Shown: positions 1 to 7,202, numbered from the stretch's first letter. The stretch is DNA of 23,112 bases from an uncultured Muribaculaceae bacterium (GCA_938039795.1 CALHWU010000205.1:1-23112), one strand, 5' to 3'. Translations and numbers: made by a program. Notes: a model not told the origin generated them from the sequence alone.

Positions 1-237
1 AGCGCAAACGCCATCAAAATCCAGATCTGGGTTACACTCATCGCAAATCTGTTGCTTTCCGTCTTGCAAAGCAAGCTAAAAAGGCGATGGAGCTTCTCCG
101 GTCTCGCCACAATCGTGCGAATTGTTCTGATGTATTACCTCAATCTCGAAAAGTTCCTCAACAAACCCGACGCAGACCTGAATATAATGCTCGCCGAGGC
201 CTCCGAATCGCCGCCTCCCGATCATGAAATTGTCTGA
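1..237 (+). CDS. IS4-family transposase, C-terminal end only (5' cut by window edge)
   Basis: The reading frame is open from base 1 and ends with TGA at 235-237, giving the last 78 residues. The segment beginning ANAIKIQIWVTLIANLLL, followed by WSFSGLAT, MYYLNLEKFLNKP and LAEASESPP, is the characteristic C-terminus of Bacteroidales IS4-type (DUF4372-associated) transposases. The catalytic DDE core would lie upstream, outside the window, so I cannot say whether the element is intact. Downstream lie a hairpin and then a broken DUF1016 gene, so the insertion may have hit or flanked that gene. Base composition here is AT-richer than the glycosidase genes downstream. The family assignment rests on remembered family sequence, not on a search. 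Confidence 0.82.
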   Translation, partial: SANAIKIQIWVTLIANLLLSVLQSKLKRRWSFSGLATIVRIVLMYYLNLEKFLNKPDADLNIMLAEASESPPPDHEIV

Positions 238-263
238 GAGGGGCTTGTCATACATTAATAGTA

Positions 264-295
264 AGTCCAACTTCTCCCTTTCAAGATGTTGGACT
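264..295 (+). terminator. Hairpin after the transposase gene, possible terminator
   Basis: AGTCCAAC at 264-271 pairs perfectly with GTTGGACT at 288-295. The stem continues with TCT (273-275) against AGA (284-286) after one mismatch and closes on an 8-nt loop. It lies 27 nt past the transposase stop. No U-tract follows, so it may be a weak terminator or an IS-end structure. Confidence 0.35.
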
Positions 296-362
296 CACTG
301 ATTTATAGTTTAGCGGACAGTAATAATTTAAGACAAAAAAAAACGGCCTGACCATGAAAGGG

Positions 363-584
363 CAGACAGTGTCTGCCGAATTGGAGTTGGCAAAATGCTT
401 CCCTCCAATTTATCCTGGTCGCATTATGAACGGCTGATGAGAATAAAGAATGTAGACGAACGTGATTGGTATGAGGAGGGCAGTCAGATATCTGACATAT
501 CTCCCGACAAAGGAAGAATTAACCGCAGAAATTGAGCGTCAGAAAGAGATATTTGCCCTTCAAACCGGCAAAAATCAAGATTAG
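363..584 (+). pseudogene. Remnant of a DUF1016 (YhcG-like) PDDEXK nuclease gene
   Basis: Three fragments of one protein family lie in order but in different frames. First is QTVSAELELAK (363-395). A frameshift leads to LPSNLSWSHYERLMRIKN...ERDWYEE (398-478), which matches the conserved LSWSHY region of the DUF1016 N-terminal domain. An internal deletion then joins this to YLPTKEELTAEIERQKE...QD (489-581), the usual C-terminus of the family, ending in TAG at 582-584. The roughly 200 residues that would hold the PDDEXK nuclease core are gone, so no nuclease activity is possible. Intact DUF1016 proteins are predicted nucleases often found near restriction or mobile loci. The left end is missing, and an IS4 element ends just upstream, which suggests the gene was cut by that insertion and then decayed. 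The family call comes from memory of these motifs. Confidence 0.75.
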
Positions 585-691
585 ACCTTGTATTTTCTGT
601 ATCACCCGCATTTTGTGGCTGCCTGATTCATGGCTTCCCAAGCCACCACAGAGAATGCTGCAAAGAAAATTGCCGAAAGTGGAGGCGGGAT

Positions 692-723
692 TTTTGCCGA
701 GTCGGGATTATTGCGTAAATTTG
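692..723 (+). promoter_or_regulatory. Bacteroidetes-type promoter for the DUF3127 gene
   Basis: A -33 box TTTTG (692-696) is separated by 19 bp from a perfect -7 box TAAATTTG (716-723), which matches the Bacteroides sigma-ABfr consensus TTTG-N19-21-TAnnTTTG. Transcription would start near 730, about 50 nt before the ATG at 783. This also argues against upstream in-frame starts such as 630. Bases 585-691 hold nothing else I recognise. Confidence 0.72.
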
Positions 724-782
724 CAGAGATAACATTGTCGTCAGCGACAGATCAAACAACACAAACAATCATAAATCCGATA

Positions 783-1145
783 ATGGAAATCAAAGGAAAA
801 ATCATCCTTGACCTCGGTGCCGTATCGGGCACTTCGAAGGCGGGAAACAACTGGAAGAAACACGAATATGTGCTTGAGACACAGGAGACATATCCCAAGA
901 AGGTGCATTTCGACTTCTTCGGCGACAATGCCGACCGCTATCAGCTCAACGTGGGCGACGACGTCACCCTGAGCTTCGACATCGAGAGCCGCGAATACAA
1001 TGGCCGCTGGTACACCAGCATCCGCGGATGGAAAGCAGAGACTGCCGGACAGCAGCCCATGCAGCAGCCTATGGCGCAGGGCCCCGATTTTCCGCCGGCA
1101 CCGATCGCTCCCGACGGCGGCTCCGACAGCGACCTCCCCTTCTGA
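783..1145 (+). CDS. DUF3127 protein, OB-fold-like with SSB-type C-terminal tip
   Basis: This is a 120-residue protein of the DUF3127 family, starting MEIKGKIILDLGAVSGTSKAG. Residues 1 to about 85 are a compact beta-rich domain (WKKHEYVLETQETYPKKVHF, VGDDVTLSFDIESREYNGRWY). A flexible Q/P/G-rich linker (QQPMQQPMAQG) follows, then an acidic tail ending SDSDLPF. That plan (OB-like domain, disordered linker, acidic D-x-(I/L)-P-F tip) is the architecture of bacterial single-strand DNA-binding proteins, whose tip recruits replication and repair enzymes. DNA binding is therefore inferred, not shown. I chose ATG 783 because family similarity begins there and the promoter ends at 723; the frame stays open upstream to 630 by chance. 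A terminator follows at once, so the gene is a monocistronic unit. Confidence 0.85.
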   Translation: MEIKGKIILDLGAVSGTSKAGNNWKKHEYVLETQETYPKKVHFDFFGDNADRYQLNVGDDVTLSFDIESREYNGRWYTSIRGWKAETAGQQPMQQPMAQGPDFPPAPIAPDGGSDSDLPF

Positions 1146-1164
1146 CCACAGCAAACAAACAGAC

Positions 1165-1208
1165 GAAGAAGCCTCCAGCCAGACAACGACTGGCGGTTTC
1201 TTCGCTTT
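1165..1208 (+). terminator. Intrinsic terminator after the DUF3127 gene
   Basis: GAAGAA (1165-1170) pairs with TTCTTC (1198-1203). Inside this, GCC pairs with GGT/GGC-type partners and CCAG pairs with CTGG (1190-1193) around a short loop, followed by GCTTTTAT. It starts about 20 nt past the stop codon at 1145 and separates the DUF3127 unit from the fucosidase gene. Confidence 0.65.
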
Positions 1209-1243
1209 TATCCCCTCAGTAAATCCTTAAATATTATATCATA

Positions 1244-2557
1244 ATGAGAAAATTAATGGGCGCCGCCATCGCAGCGGCGCTGACTGCCGGCAATCTCGCG
1301 GCAGAGACCAACACAGCTCCCTACACGCCGTCGCCCGAAATCGTGGCCGCACAGCAGGAATTTGCCGACAACGGCTTCGGAATATTCCTTCACTGGGGCA
1401 TCTACAGCCTCTTCGGACAGGGCGAATGGTATCTCAACTATGGCGCGAGCGCAGAGGAATATGCCAAATCGGCCAAAGCGTTCTATCCCGCCGAATTCGA
1501 TGCCTCCGAATGGGTGAAGGCATTCAAGGATGCCGGCGCGAGATACATCACATTCACCACACGTCATCACGACGGGTTCTCGATGTTCGGCACCAAACAG
1601 AGCGACTACAATATCGTCGACGCCACACCGTTCAAACGCGACGTGCTCAAGGAGCTCGCCGACGAATGCGAGAAACAGGGACTGAAACTCCATCTCTACT
1701 ATTCGCATATCGACTGGACCCGTCCCGACTATCCGTCGGGGCGCACAGGCCTGAAGACCGGCCGCGACTCCACGCTCCGCAACTGGCCGTCGTACTACAA
1801 GTTCATGAACGCCCAGCTCACCGAACTTCTCACCAATTACGGTAAGATCGGGGCCATATGGTTTGACGGAAAGTGGGATCAGGACAAGAATCCGTCGTTC
1901 GACTGGCAGTTGCCTGAGCAATATGCGCTTATCCACAAGCTGCAGCCGTCGACAATGATCGCCAACAACCACCACGAGACCCCCTATCCCGGCGAAGACT
2001 TCCAGATCTTCGAGCGCGATCTGCCCGGCCAGAACGAACACGGCCTTTCCGGACAGGATATCTCGCAGCTTCCTCTGGAGACATGCGCAACGATGAACGG
2101 CATGTGGGGCTACAAGATAATGGACCAGAACTACAAGAGCGTGGCTGAACTCATAGAGCTGCTTGTCAACGCGCGCGGCAAGGGCGCCAACCTGCTACTC
2201 AACATAGGCCCGCAGCCCGACGGCGAGCTCCCCGCAGCATCGCTCGACCGCCTGAAAGGGATGGGCGAATGGCTCCGCGCCAACGGAGAGACGGTCTATG
2301 GCGTGCGCGCCGGCGACTTTCCCCAGCAGCCGTGGGGCACATCGACACGCAAGGGCGACAAACTCTACGTCCACGTGTTCCACCCCGACGGCGACCAGCT
2401 CACGATCCCCGCCTCCGGCAAGATCAGAAGCGTTAAGGAATTTGCCACCAAAACGCCTCTCAAACACTCAAAGATAAAGGACGGAGGCGTCATCGTCACT
2501 CTGCCCGAGATTCCCGAAGGGACCATCGACTACATCATCGAGATCGAAACAAAATGA
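1244..2557 (+). CDS. Secreted alpha-L-fucosidase, GH29
   Basis: The 437-residue protein hydrolyses terminal alpha-linked L-fucose from glycans and is probably periplasmic or surface-exposed. Residues 1 to about 20 form a signal peptide (MRKLMGAAIAAALTAGNLAA). The GH29 barrel shows FGIFLHWGIYS near residue 45, ARYITFTTRHHDGF ending at F112, and GAIWFDG with Asp208 at the expected nucleophile position. KGANLLLNIGPQPDG marks the end of the barrel, and a short beta-sandwich completes the C-terminus. Length suits a single-domain GH29 enzyme without a carbohydrate-binding module. The start follows the DUF3127 terminator by about 35 nt, and I found no convincing -7/-33 pair there. The gap of 10 nt to cutC suggests co-transcription. 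Linkage specificity (GH29-A versus GH29-B) cannot be read with confidence from sequence alone. Confidence 0.93.
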   Translation: MRKLMGAAIAAALTAGNLAAETNTAPYTPSPEIVAAQQEFADNGFGIFLHWGIYSLFGQGEWYLNYGASAEEYAKSAKAFYPAEFDASEWVKAFKDAGARYITFTTRHHDGFSMFGTKQSDYNIVDATPFKRDVLKELADECEKQGLKLHLYYSHIDWTRPDYPSGRTGLKTGRDSTLRNWPSYYKFMNAQLTELLTNYGKIGAIWFDGKWDQDKNPSFDWQLPEQYALIHKLQPSTMIANNHHETPYPGEDFQIFERDLPGQNEHGLSGQDISQLPLETCATMNGMWGYKIMDQNYKSVAELIELLVNARGKGANLLLNIGPQPDGELPAASLDRLKGMGEWLRANGETVYGVRAGDFPQQPWGTSTRKGDKLYVHVFHPDGDQLTIPASGKIRSVKEFATKTPLKHSKIKDGGVIVTLPEIPEGTIDYIIEIETK

Positions 2558-2567
2558 CCCGCAGCAT

Positions 2568-3326
2568 ATGACTGACCACAACTGCCATAAAAACCTGCTG
2601 GAAGTGTGCGCCGGCGACATTGAGAGCGTACACGCAGCCGCCCGCGGAGGCGCCCAGCGCGTGGAGCTGTGCTCCGCCCTCGCCGACGGCGGCATCACCC
2701 CGTCGACAGGCTTCCTGCGTCAGGCACTGGAAGTGCCCGAAGTGAAAGTACACGTCCTGATCCGCCCGAGAGGAGGCGACTTCCTCTACACGCCCCAGGA
2801 GGTCGAGGCCATGACCGACGACATCGCAGCGGCCCGCGAGGCCGGCGCCCACGGCGTAGTCATCGGCGCTCTGACGCCCGAGGGCGACATCGACCTCCCG
2901 GCCTGCCGGAAGATGATGGAGGCCGCTGCGGGGATGAACGTCACTTTCCACCGTGCGTTCGACCTCTGCCGCGACCCGTTCGAAGCTCTCGACCAGATAA
3001 TCGCCCTGGGCTGCAACCGCCTGCTGACGTCGGGTCAGGCAGCCTCGGCGCTTGAGGGAGCTGCAATGCTCCGTCAGCTCGTCGACAGAGCCGCCGGACG
3101 GCTCGTCATCCTCGCCGGCGGCGGCGTCAGCCCCCAGAACGCAGCCGAGATACTGCGCCTGTCGGGCACACACGAAGTGCACGCATCGGCCCGTCATACC
3201 ATATCGAGCCGTATGATCTACCGCAAGCCCGGGGTCAGCATGGGAGCCCCCGGCACAGATGAATATTCGCGAAAAACCACTTCGGCCGAAATCGTGGCCG
3301 AAATCATAAAAGCCATCAGCAAATGA
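2568..3326 (+). CDS. cutC: CutC family protein (copper homeostasis-type TIM barrel)
   Basis: The 252-residue protein belongs to the CutC family and is cytoplasmic, with no signal peptide. Family signatures include LLEVCAGDIESVHAAARGGA, RVELCSALADGGITPS, VHVLIRPRGGDF, NVTFHRAFDL, RLLTSGQAASA, LAGGGVSPQNA and HEVHASAR. Length matches the family. CutC was linked to copper tolerance in E. coli, but its biochemical function is not settled, so the name should be read as a family label. It starts 10 nt after the fucosidase stop, and its own stop overlaps the next gene's start as ATGA (3323-3326), which points to translational coupling with a secreted transglutaminase-like protein. Nothing nearby is an obvious copper transporter or regulator. 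Confidence 0.92.
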   Translation: MTDHNCHKNLLEVCAGDIESVHAAARGGAQRVELCSALADGGITPSTGFLRQALEVPEVKVHVLIRPRGGDFLYTPQEVEAMTDDIAAAREAGAHGVVIGALTPEGDIDLPACRKMMEAAAGMNVTFHRAFDLCRDPFEALDQIIALGCNRLLTSGQAASALEGAAMLRQLVDRAAGRLVILAGGGVSPQNAAEILRLSGTHEVHASARHTISSRMIYRKPGVSMGAPGTDEYSRKTTSAEIVAEIIKAISK

Positions 3327-5947
3327 AAATACGACATATAGCCATAGCCGCCCTGCTCTCGGCCGGAATGGCCGCAGCCACGGCCCAGCAGATAGCCACT
3401 CCGCGCGTGAAGTCCGACTTCCGCGAGCGGCAGGAAAAGGTGGGCAATCCGGCATATTTCGCCGTTTTTGACCGCCAGCTCACACCGCAGCAACGCGAGG
3501 CGCTCGAATTTCTCTACGCCTACATGCCTCTGCCCGACATGGCCGACAATTCGGGAGAATTCTTCCTCTCCAACGTCGACGCCACCCTGCGCGCACGTCA
3601 GGAAATGCCTTGGGGCAAAACGATTCCCGACCGTGAATGGCGCCACTTCGTGCTGCCGCTGCGCATCAACAACGAGGCCCTCGACAACCACCGGCCCGAA
3701 TTTTACGCCGAACTGAAAGACCGCGTCAAAGGCCTCTCGATGAAGGACGCCATACTCGAAGTGAACCACTGGTGCCATGAGAAGGCTACCTATCAGCCAT
3801 CCGACAGCCGCACGCATTCACCTCTGGCCACCGTATCGTCGGCCATCGGACGCTGCGGCGAGGAGTCGACGTTCACCGTCGGGGCTCTCCGCGCGGTAGG
3901 CATTCCCGCACGCCAGATCTACACCCCGCGCTGGGCGCATACCGACGACAACCACGCCTGGGTAGAGGCGTGGGCCGACGGCAAATGGTATTTCCTCGGC
4001 GCCTGCGAGCCGGAGCCCGTGCTCAACCTCGGATGGTTCAACGCCCCGGCATCGCGCGGCATGCTGATGAACACCTACGCATTCGGAGCCTACGACGGTC
4101 CCGAAGAGGTGCTCGCCACCCCCGACGGCTACACAAACATCAACGTAACGACCAACTATGCTCCGGTCGACACTATCGGCGTCAGCGTAGTCGACGCCGA
4201 TGGACGACCCGTACCCGGCGCCAGGGTCAGCTTCAGGCTTTACAACTATGGCGAATTCTACCCCATAGCCACCAAGACCGCTGACTCCAGAGGCCATGCA
4301 TCGCTCTCGGGAGGCATAGGCGATGTAGTAGTGTGGGCTACCGACGGCAAGAAGTTCGGTATCGCCAAAGGCTCCGTAGGCCGCCACAGCAATGTGCCCG
4401 TCACTCTCAATCTGTCACCCTCCTATACCGGAGTCGTGGAGCTCGACATAATTCCTCCCGTGGCATCCAACAAGCCTGTCGATGTCACTCCGGAGCAGGC
4501 GGCTGAAAACGAGCGTCGCAAAGTGTATGAGGACTCTCTCCGAGGAGCCTACACCGCAACATTCTTCACCCGCGAGCGCGGTGAGGAGCTCGGTCGCCGT
4601 CTCGGGCTCGATCCGGCCCGCGTGGCCCCGGTGATGATCGACGCCCGCGGCAACCACAAGAACATCGAACAGTTCCTCGCTTCCGTGCCTGCCGCCGACC
4701 GCCAGCGGGCGCTGACGCTTGTCGAATCGCTGAGCGTCAAGGACCGCAGCGACGTGCCTCTGAGCATCCTTGAAGATCATATCACCGCACCGGCATCAGA
4801 CTCGCCCCTTTATGCCGACTACATTCTCTCCCCGCGCATCGACAACGAGGCGCTGACACCGTTCCGTTCTTACTTCAGATCCACCGTCAGCGAAGCCGAC
4901 GCAGCACGTCTGCGCGCCAACCCTGCCGCCCTTGTCAGCCAGACCGCCAAAGAGATCACCATACTTCCCGACTGGTATCCCGGCAACATCCGCATGAGCC
5001 CCGAAGCCGTCGACCGCTCGAAAGCCACCAACGCAGCCTCGCGCGACATCTACTTCGTGGCCAAAGCGCGCAGCCTCGGCATACCGGCCCGCATCGATCC
5101 GGTCACCGGCAAGACACAGTGGGCCGATCCCGACGGCCGCTGGACCGACGCCGTTTTCGGCGCAGCAGAGGCAACCGTTCCCGCAACAGCTCAAGGCACA
5201 CTGAAACTCGACTTTACCAAGACCGGCCGCATCGACGATCCGAAATACTACACGCAGTTTACACTCTCGAAGATCGTCGACGGCGAGCCGCAGCTGCTCG
5301 GATTCCCCGAGGACGGCACCTGGAGCAGCATTTTCCGCGACGGCCAGCAGCTCGACGAGGGCCAGTACATGCTTGTCAGCGGCCAGCGCATGGCCGACGG
5401 CGGAGTGCTTGCGCGCACTCAGTTCTTCGACATAGTCCCGGGCCAGACCGTCAGCGACACGCTCGTGATGCGCCAGGACAACAAGGGAGTGCAGGTGATC
5501 GGCAACTTCAACTCCGAGAACATCTACACCGACCTCAAGTCGGGAGCCGAAAAATCGGTGCTAGCCACTACCGGACGCGGTTACTACGTGATCGGACTGC
5601 TCACGCCCAACCACGAGCCCACAAACCACGCCCTCCGCGACATAGCGGCCGTAGGCCCCGAGTTCGAGAAATGGGGTCGCGGCATGGTGCTCCTCTTCAA
5701 GGACAAGCAGGACGCAGAGCGTTTCGACTCTTCCCTGCTCCCCGCTCTCCCCTCTACGGTCAGCTACGGTATAGACAACGACGGAAAGATAGCCTCCGAG
5801 ATCATCGAAAACCTCAAGCTCCCCGCCGGCGAGCGCCCGATCTTCATCATCGCCGACACGTTCAACCGCATCGTGTTCGTAAGCCAGGGCTATACCATCG
5901 GACTGGGCGATCAGCTCGTCGATACGATCCACCATCTCAACGAATGA
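3323..5947 (+). CDS. Secreted multidomain transglutaminase-like protein
   Basis: The 874-residue exported protein has a signal peptide at residues 1 to about 22. The first transglutaminase-like core (about 60-240) has Cys178 in GRCGEES and His211 in DDNHAWVEAW; the usual third-residue region reads WYFLGACEPEP, so the standard Asp is not evident. Residues about 281-365 resemble a carboxypeptidase-regulatory beta-sandwich (VSVVDADGRPVPGARVSF). Residues about 490-612 look like a second, inactive copy of the first core (see findings). Residues about 748-874 look like a thioredoxin fold without CxxC (YYVIGLLTPN, ERPIFIIAD, IVFVSQGY). Such proteins may act as cysteine proteases or peptide cross-linkers; substrate unknown. 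The start is fixed by the ATGA overlap with cutC, and the stop overlaps the next gene the same way. Confidence 0.85.
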   Translation: MKIRHIAIAALLSAGMAAATAQQIATPRVKSDFRERQEKVGNPAYFAVFDRQLTPQQREALEFLYAYMPLPDMADNSGEFFLSNVDATLRARQEMPWGKTIPDREWRHFVLPLRINNEALDNHRPEFYAELKDRVKGLSMKDAILEVNHWCHEKATYQPSDSRTHSPLATVSSAIGRCGEESTFTVGALRAVGIPARQIYTPRWAHTDDNHAWVEAWADGKWYFLGACEPEPVLNLGWFNAPASRGMLMNTYAFGAYDGPEEVLATPDGYTNINVTTNYAPVDTIGVSVVDADGRPVPGARVSFRLYNYGEFYPIATKTADSRGHASLSGGIGDVVVWATDGKKFGIAKGSVGRHSNVPVTLNLSPSYTGVVELDIIPPVASNKPVDVTPEQAAENERRKVYEDSLRGAYTATFFTRERGEELGRRLGLDPARVAPVMIDARGNHKNIEQFLASVPAADRQRALTLVESLSVKDRSDVPLSILEDHITAPASDSPLYADYILSPRIDNEALTPFRSYFRSTVSEADAARLRANPAALVSQTAKEITILPDWYPGNIRMSPEAVDRSKATNAASRDIYFVAKARSLGIPARIDPVTGKTQWADPDGRWTDAVFGAAEATVPATAQGTLKLDFTKTGRIDDPKYYTQFTLSKIVDGEPQLLGFPEDGTWSSIFRDGQQLDEGQYMLVSGQRMADGGVLARTQFFDIVPGQTVSDTLVMRQDNKGVQVIGNFNSENIYTDLKSGAEKSVLATTGRGYYVIGLLTPNHEPTNHALRDIAAVGPEFEKWGRGMVLLFKDKQDAERFDSSLLPALPSTVSYGIDNDGKIASEIIENLKLPAGERPIFIIADTFNRIVFVSQGYTIGLGDQLVDTIHHLNE

Positions 5948-6732
5948 GCATCGACCTGCGCAGCCAGGAAGTCACCCGCTACATCCAGCCTCTGCGCGAA
6001 GGGGGTTCGCTACCCCTTCTCGCGGAGGCTGACGATGACTTCAAGTATGTAGTGAAAATGCGCGGCGCCGGTCATGGCGCCAAAGCGCTCGTGGCCGAGC
6101 TTATAGGGGGCGAGATAGCCCGACAGGCCGGCCTCAGGGTTCCCGAGCAGGTATTGCTTCACCTCGGCGAGGAATTCGGCCAGACGGAGCCCGACGAAGA
6201 GGTGCAGGATCTGCTCAAGGCAAGCCGCGGCCTCAATCTGGGCATCCATTTCCTGTCGGGAGCCGTCACGCTCGACCCCTACGTCAATCCGATCGGAGCC
6301 GAAGAAGCATCCGCGATAGTATGGACTGACGCATTTCTGACCAATATCGACCGCACGGTCAAAAACACCAACATGCTCCTCTGGCACGGCGAGACATGGC
6401 TTATTGACCACGGCGCATCGCTCTATTTCCACCATTCCTGGCGCGACTTCGACAAGGCCGCCGTCAGCCCGTTCCCCTACGTCAGATATCACGCGCTGCT
6501 CCACAAAGCATCTCTTCTGACAGAGACTGACCGGCTGATGAAAAGCCGCATCACCCCGGCGGTCATCACCGAGATTGTCGGTGCCGTCCCTCAGGAATGG
6601 CTTATCGAGGAGGGGCGCGAGATGTCGCCCGACGAAGTGCGCCAGGTCTACAGGGATTTTCTTATAAGGCGGCTCGAAGCCTCCGAAACATTCGTTAAAC
6701 AAGCTGTCGATGCACGAAAAAGCCGTATATGA
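5944..6732 (+). CDS. HipA-like kinase (HipA_2 type)
   Basis: This 262-residue cytoplasmic protein has a reduced HipA-type kinase fold. Lys38 in YVVKMRG is the likely ATP-binding lysine. TDAFLTNIDR carries Asp129 and Asp136, followed by KNTNML with Asn141 and Asn143, and LIDHGASLYFHH carries Asp155; these match the D-x6-D-R-x3-N and metal-binding aspartate layout of HipA-like kinases. It lacks the N-terminal subdomain of canonical HipA, and no HipB-type helix-turn-helix gene is adjacent. The start codon is ATG 5944, overlapping the previous stop (ATGA); the frame is open much further upstream only as a shadow of the transglutaminase gene. The next gene is DUF3037, a repeated partner of this kinase type. 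The target of phosphorylation is unknown. Confidence 0.82.
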   Translation: MSIDLRSQEVTRYIQPLREGGSLPLLAEADDDFKYVVKMRGAGHGAKALVAELIGGEIARQAGLRVPEQVLLHLGEEFGQTEPDEEVQDLLKASRGLNLGIHFLSGAVTLDPYVNPIGAEEASAIVWTDAFLTNIDRTVKNTNMLLWHGETWLIDHGASLYFHHSWRDFDKAAVSPFPYVRYHALLHKASLLTETDRLMKSRITPAVITEIVGAVPQEWLIEEGREMSPDEVRQVYRDFLIRRLEASETFVKQAVDARKSRI

Positions 6733-7093
6733 ATATGCCGTGGTGCGACTGGTGCCACGCATAGAGCGCGAGGAGTTCATCAATGTCGGACTGCTGATGA
6801 TGTGCAAGCGCCACCGTCGCCTGCAGATGCGTCTGCGCATAGACGATGCCAGACTGGCCGCTATTGCGCCGGATGCCGATCTATGTCCGGCGCTGGATCA
6901 GCTTCATGGCTTCGAACGGATCTGCCGCGGCGAAGCTGAGGCCGGCCCAATTGCGGCGTATCCGGTTGAAGAACGGTTCAGGTGGCTGACCGCGGCCAAA
7001 AGCGCGTGTGTCCAGACATCACGTCCGCATCCCGGACTGACTACAGATTTCGACACCACTTTCGAGCGTCTGTTCGCCGAACTTGTAGGCTGA
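6710..7093 (+). CDS. DUF3037 protein, partner of the HipA-like kinase
   Basis: A 127-residue protein starting MHEKAVYEYAVVRLVPRIER, followed by EEFINVGLLMMC, the hallmark of the DUF3037 family. It then has RLQMRLRIDDARL and a C-terminal segment (FRWLTAAKSACVQTSRPHPG) also typical of the family. No signal peptide or membrane segment is present. It overlaps the kinase ORF by 23 nt, so the two are probably translated together. DUF3037 genes commonly sit beside HipA_2-type kinases, which suggests one functional module, but no activity is established. It is the last gene before a terminator. Whether it modulates, or is modified by, the kinase is open. Confidence 0.82.
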   Translation: MHEKAVYEYAVVRLVPRIEREEFINVGLLMMCKRHRRLQMRLRIDDARLAAIAPDADLCPALDQLHGFERICRGEAEAGPIAAYPVEERFRWLTAAKSACVQTSRPHPGLTTDFDTTFERLFAELVG

Positions 7094-7126
7094 GGGTGCC
7101 GCATTGCAACACCTTCTACGCACCCC

Positions 7127-7170
7127 AAAAGGACACCTGCAGCCACCTACGGCTATTGGTGCCCTTTTTT
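7127..7170 (+). terminator. Intrinsic terminator after the DUF3037 gene
   Basis: AAAAGG-A-CACC (7127-7137) pairs with GGTG-C-CCTTTT (7158-7168) with one A/C mismatch, and an inner AGCC/GGCT stem (7141-7144 with 7151-7154) caps it. Six Ts (7165-7170) follow directly. It ends the fucosidase-to-DUF3037 cluster. Confidence 0.72.
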
Positions 7171-7171
7171 C

Positions 7172-7202
7172 TTGGTAAAGCAAGTGAAAATTTGTAACTT
7201 CG
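7172..7202 (+). promoter_or_regulatory. Bacteroidetes-type promoter for the GH20 gene
   Basis: TTGG (7172-7175) and TAACTTCG (7195-7202) are separated by 19 bp and fit the TTTG / TAnnTTTG pattern with one mismatch in each box. Transcription would start near 7209, giving a leader of about 30 nt before the ATG at 7239. It lies directly after the terminator, as expected for a new unit. Confidence 0.62.

Larger units (their letters stand above)
1..320 (+). mobile_element. Right end of an IS4-family insertion sequence (boundary approximate)
   Basis: The transposase 3' end (1-237) is followed by about 80 nt of non-coding DNA holding an imperfect hairpin and an AT-rich tract with TTTAGCGGACAG at 308-319, a candidate terminal inverted repeat. 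The left end lies outside the window, so neither the inverted repeat nor a target duplication can be confirmed. The right boundary is inferred from where homology to a DUF1016 gene begins (about 363). It could lie anywhere from about 310 to 360. Confidence 0.5.

Noticed and set aside
361..377. 17-bp palindrome GGCAGACA-G-TGTCTGCC
   Set aside because: Eight-bp arms are expected about once by chance in a window of this size, and it lies in the pseudogene's coding remnant.
615..646. GTGGCT / AGCCAC inverted repeat
   Set aside because: The six-bp arms and 20-nt loop are weak, with no tRNA- or terminator-like context.
630..782. In-frame N-terminal extension of the DUF3127 protein
   Set aside because: The promoter boxes at 692-723 fall inside it, and family similarity starts at ATG 783.
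1253..2041. Long open frame on the minus strand opposite the fucosidase gene
   Set aside because: It is a shadow of GC-rich codon use; the plus-strand protein has clear GH29 motifs and the antisense product resembles nothing.
5119..5943. N-terminal extension of the HipA-like kinase frame
   Set aside because: It is an Arg-rich shadow of the transglutaminase gene; the kinase fold starts at ATG 5944.
6010..6840. 276-codon minus-strand frame opposite the HipA-like kinase
   Set aside because: It is antisense to two recognisable genes and has no recognisable motif.
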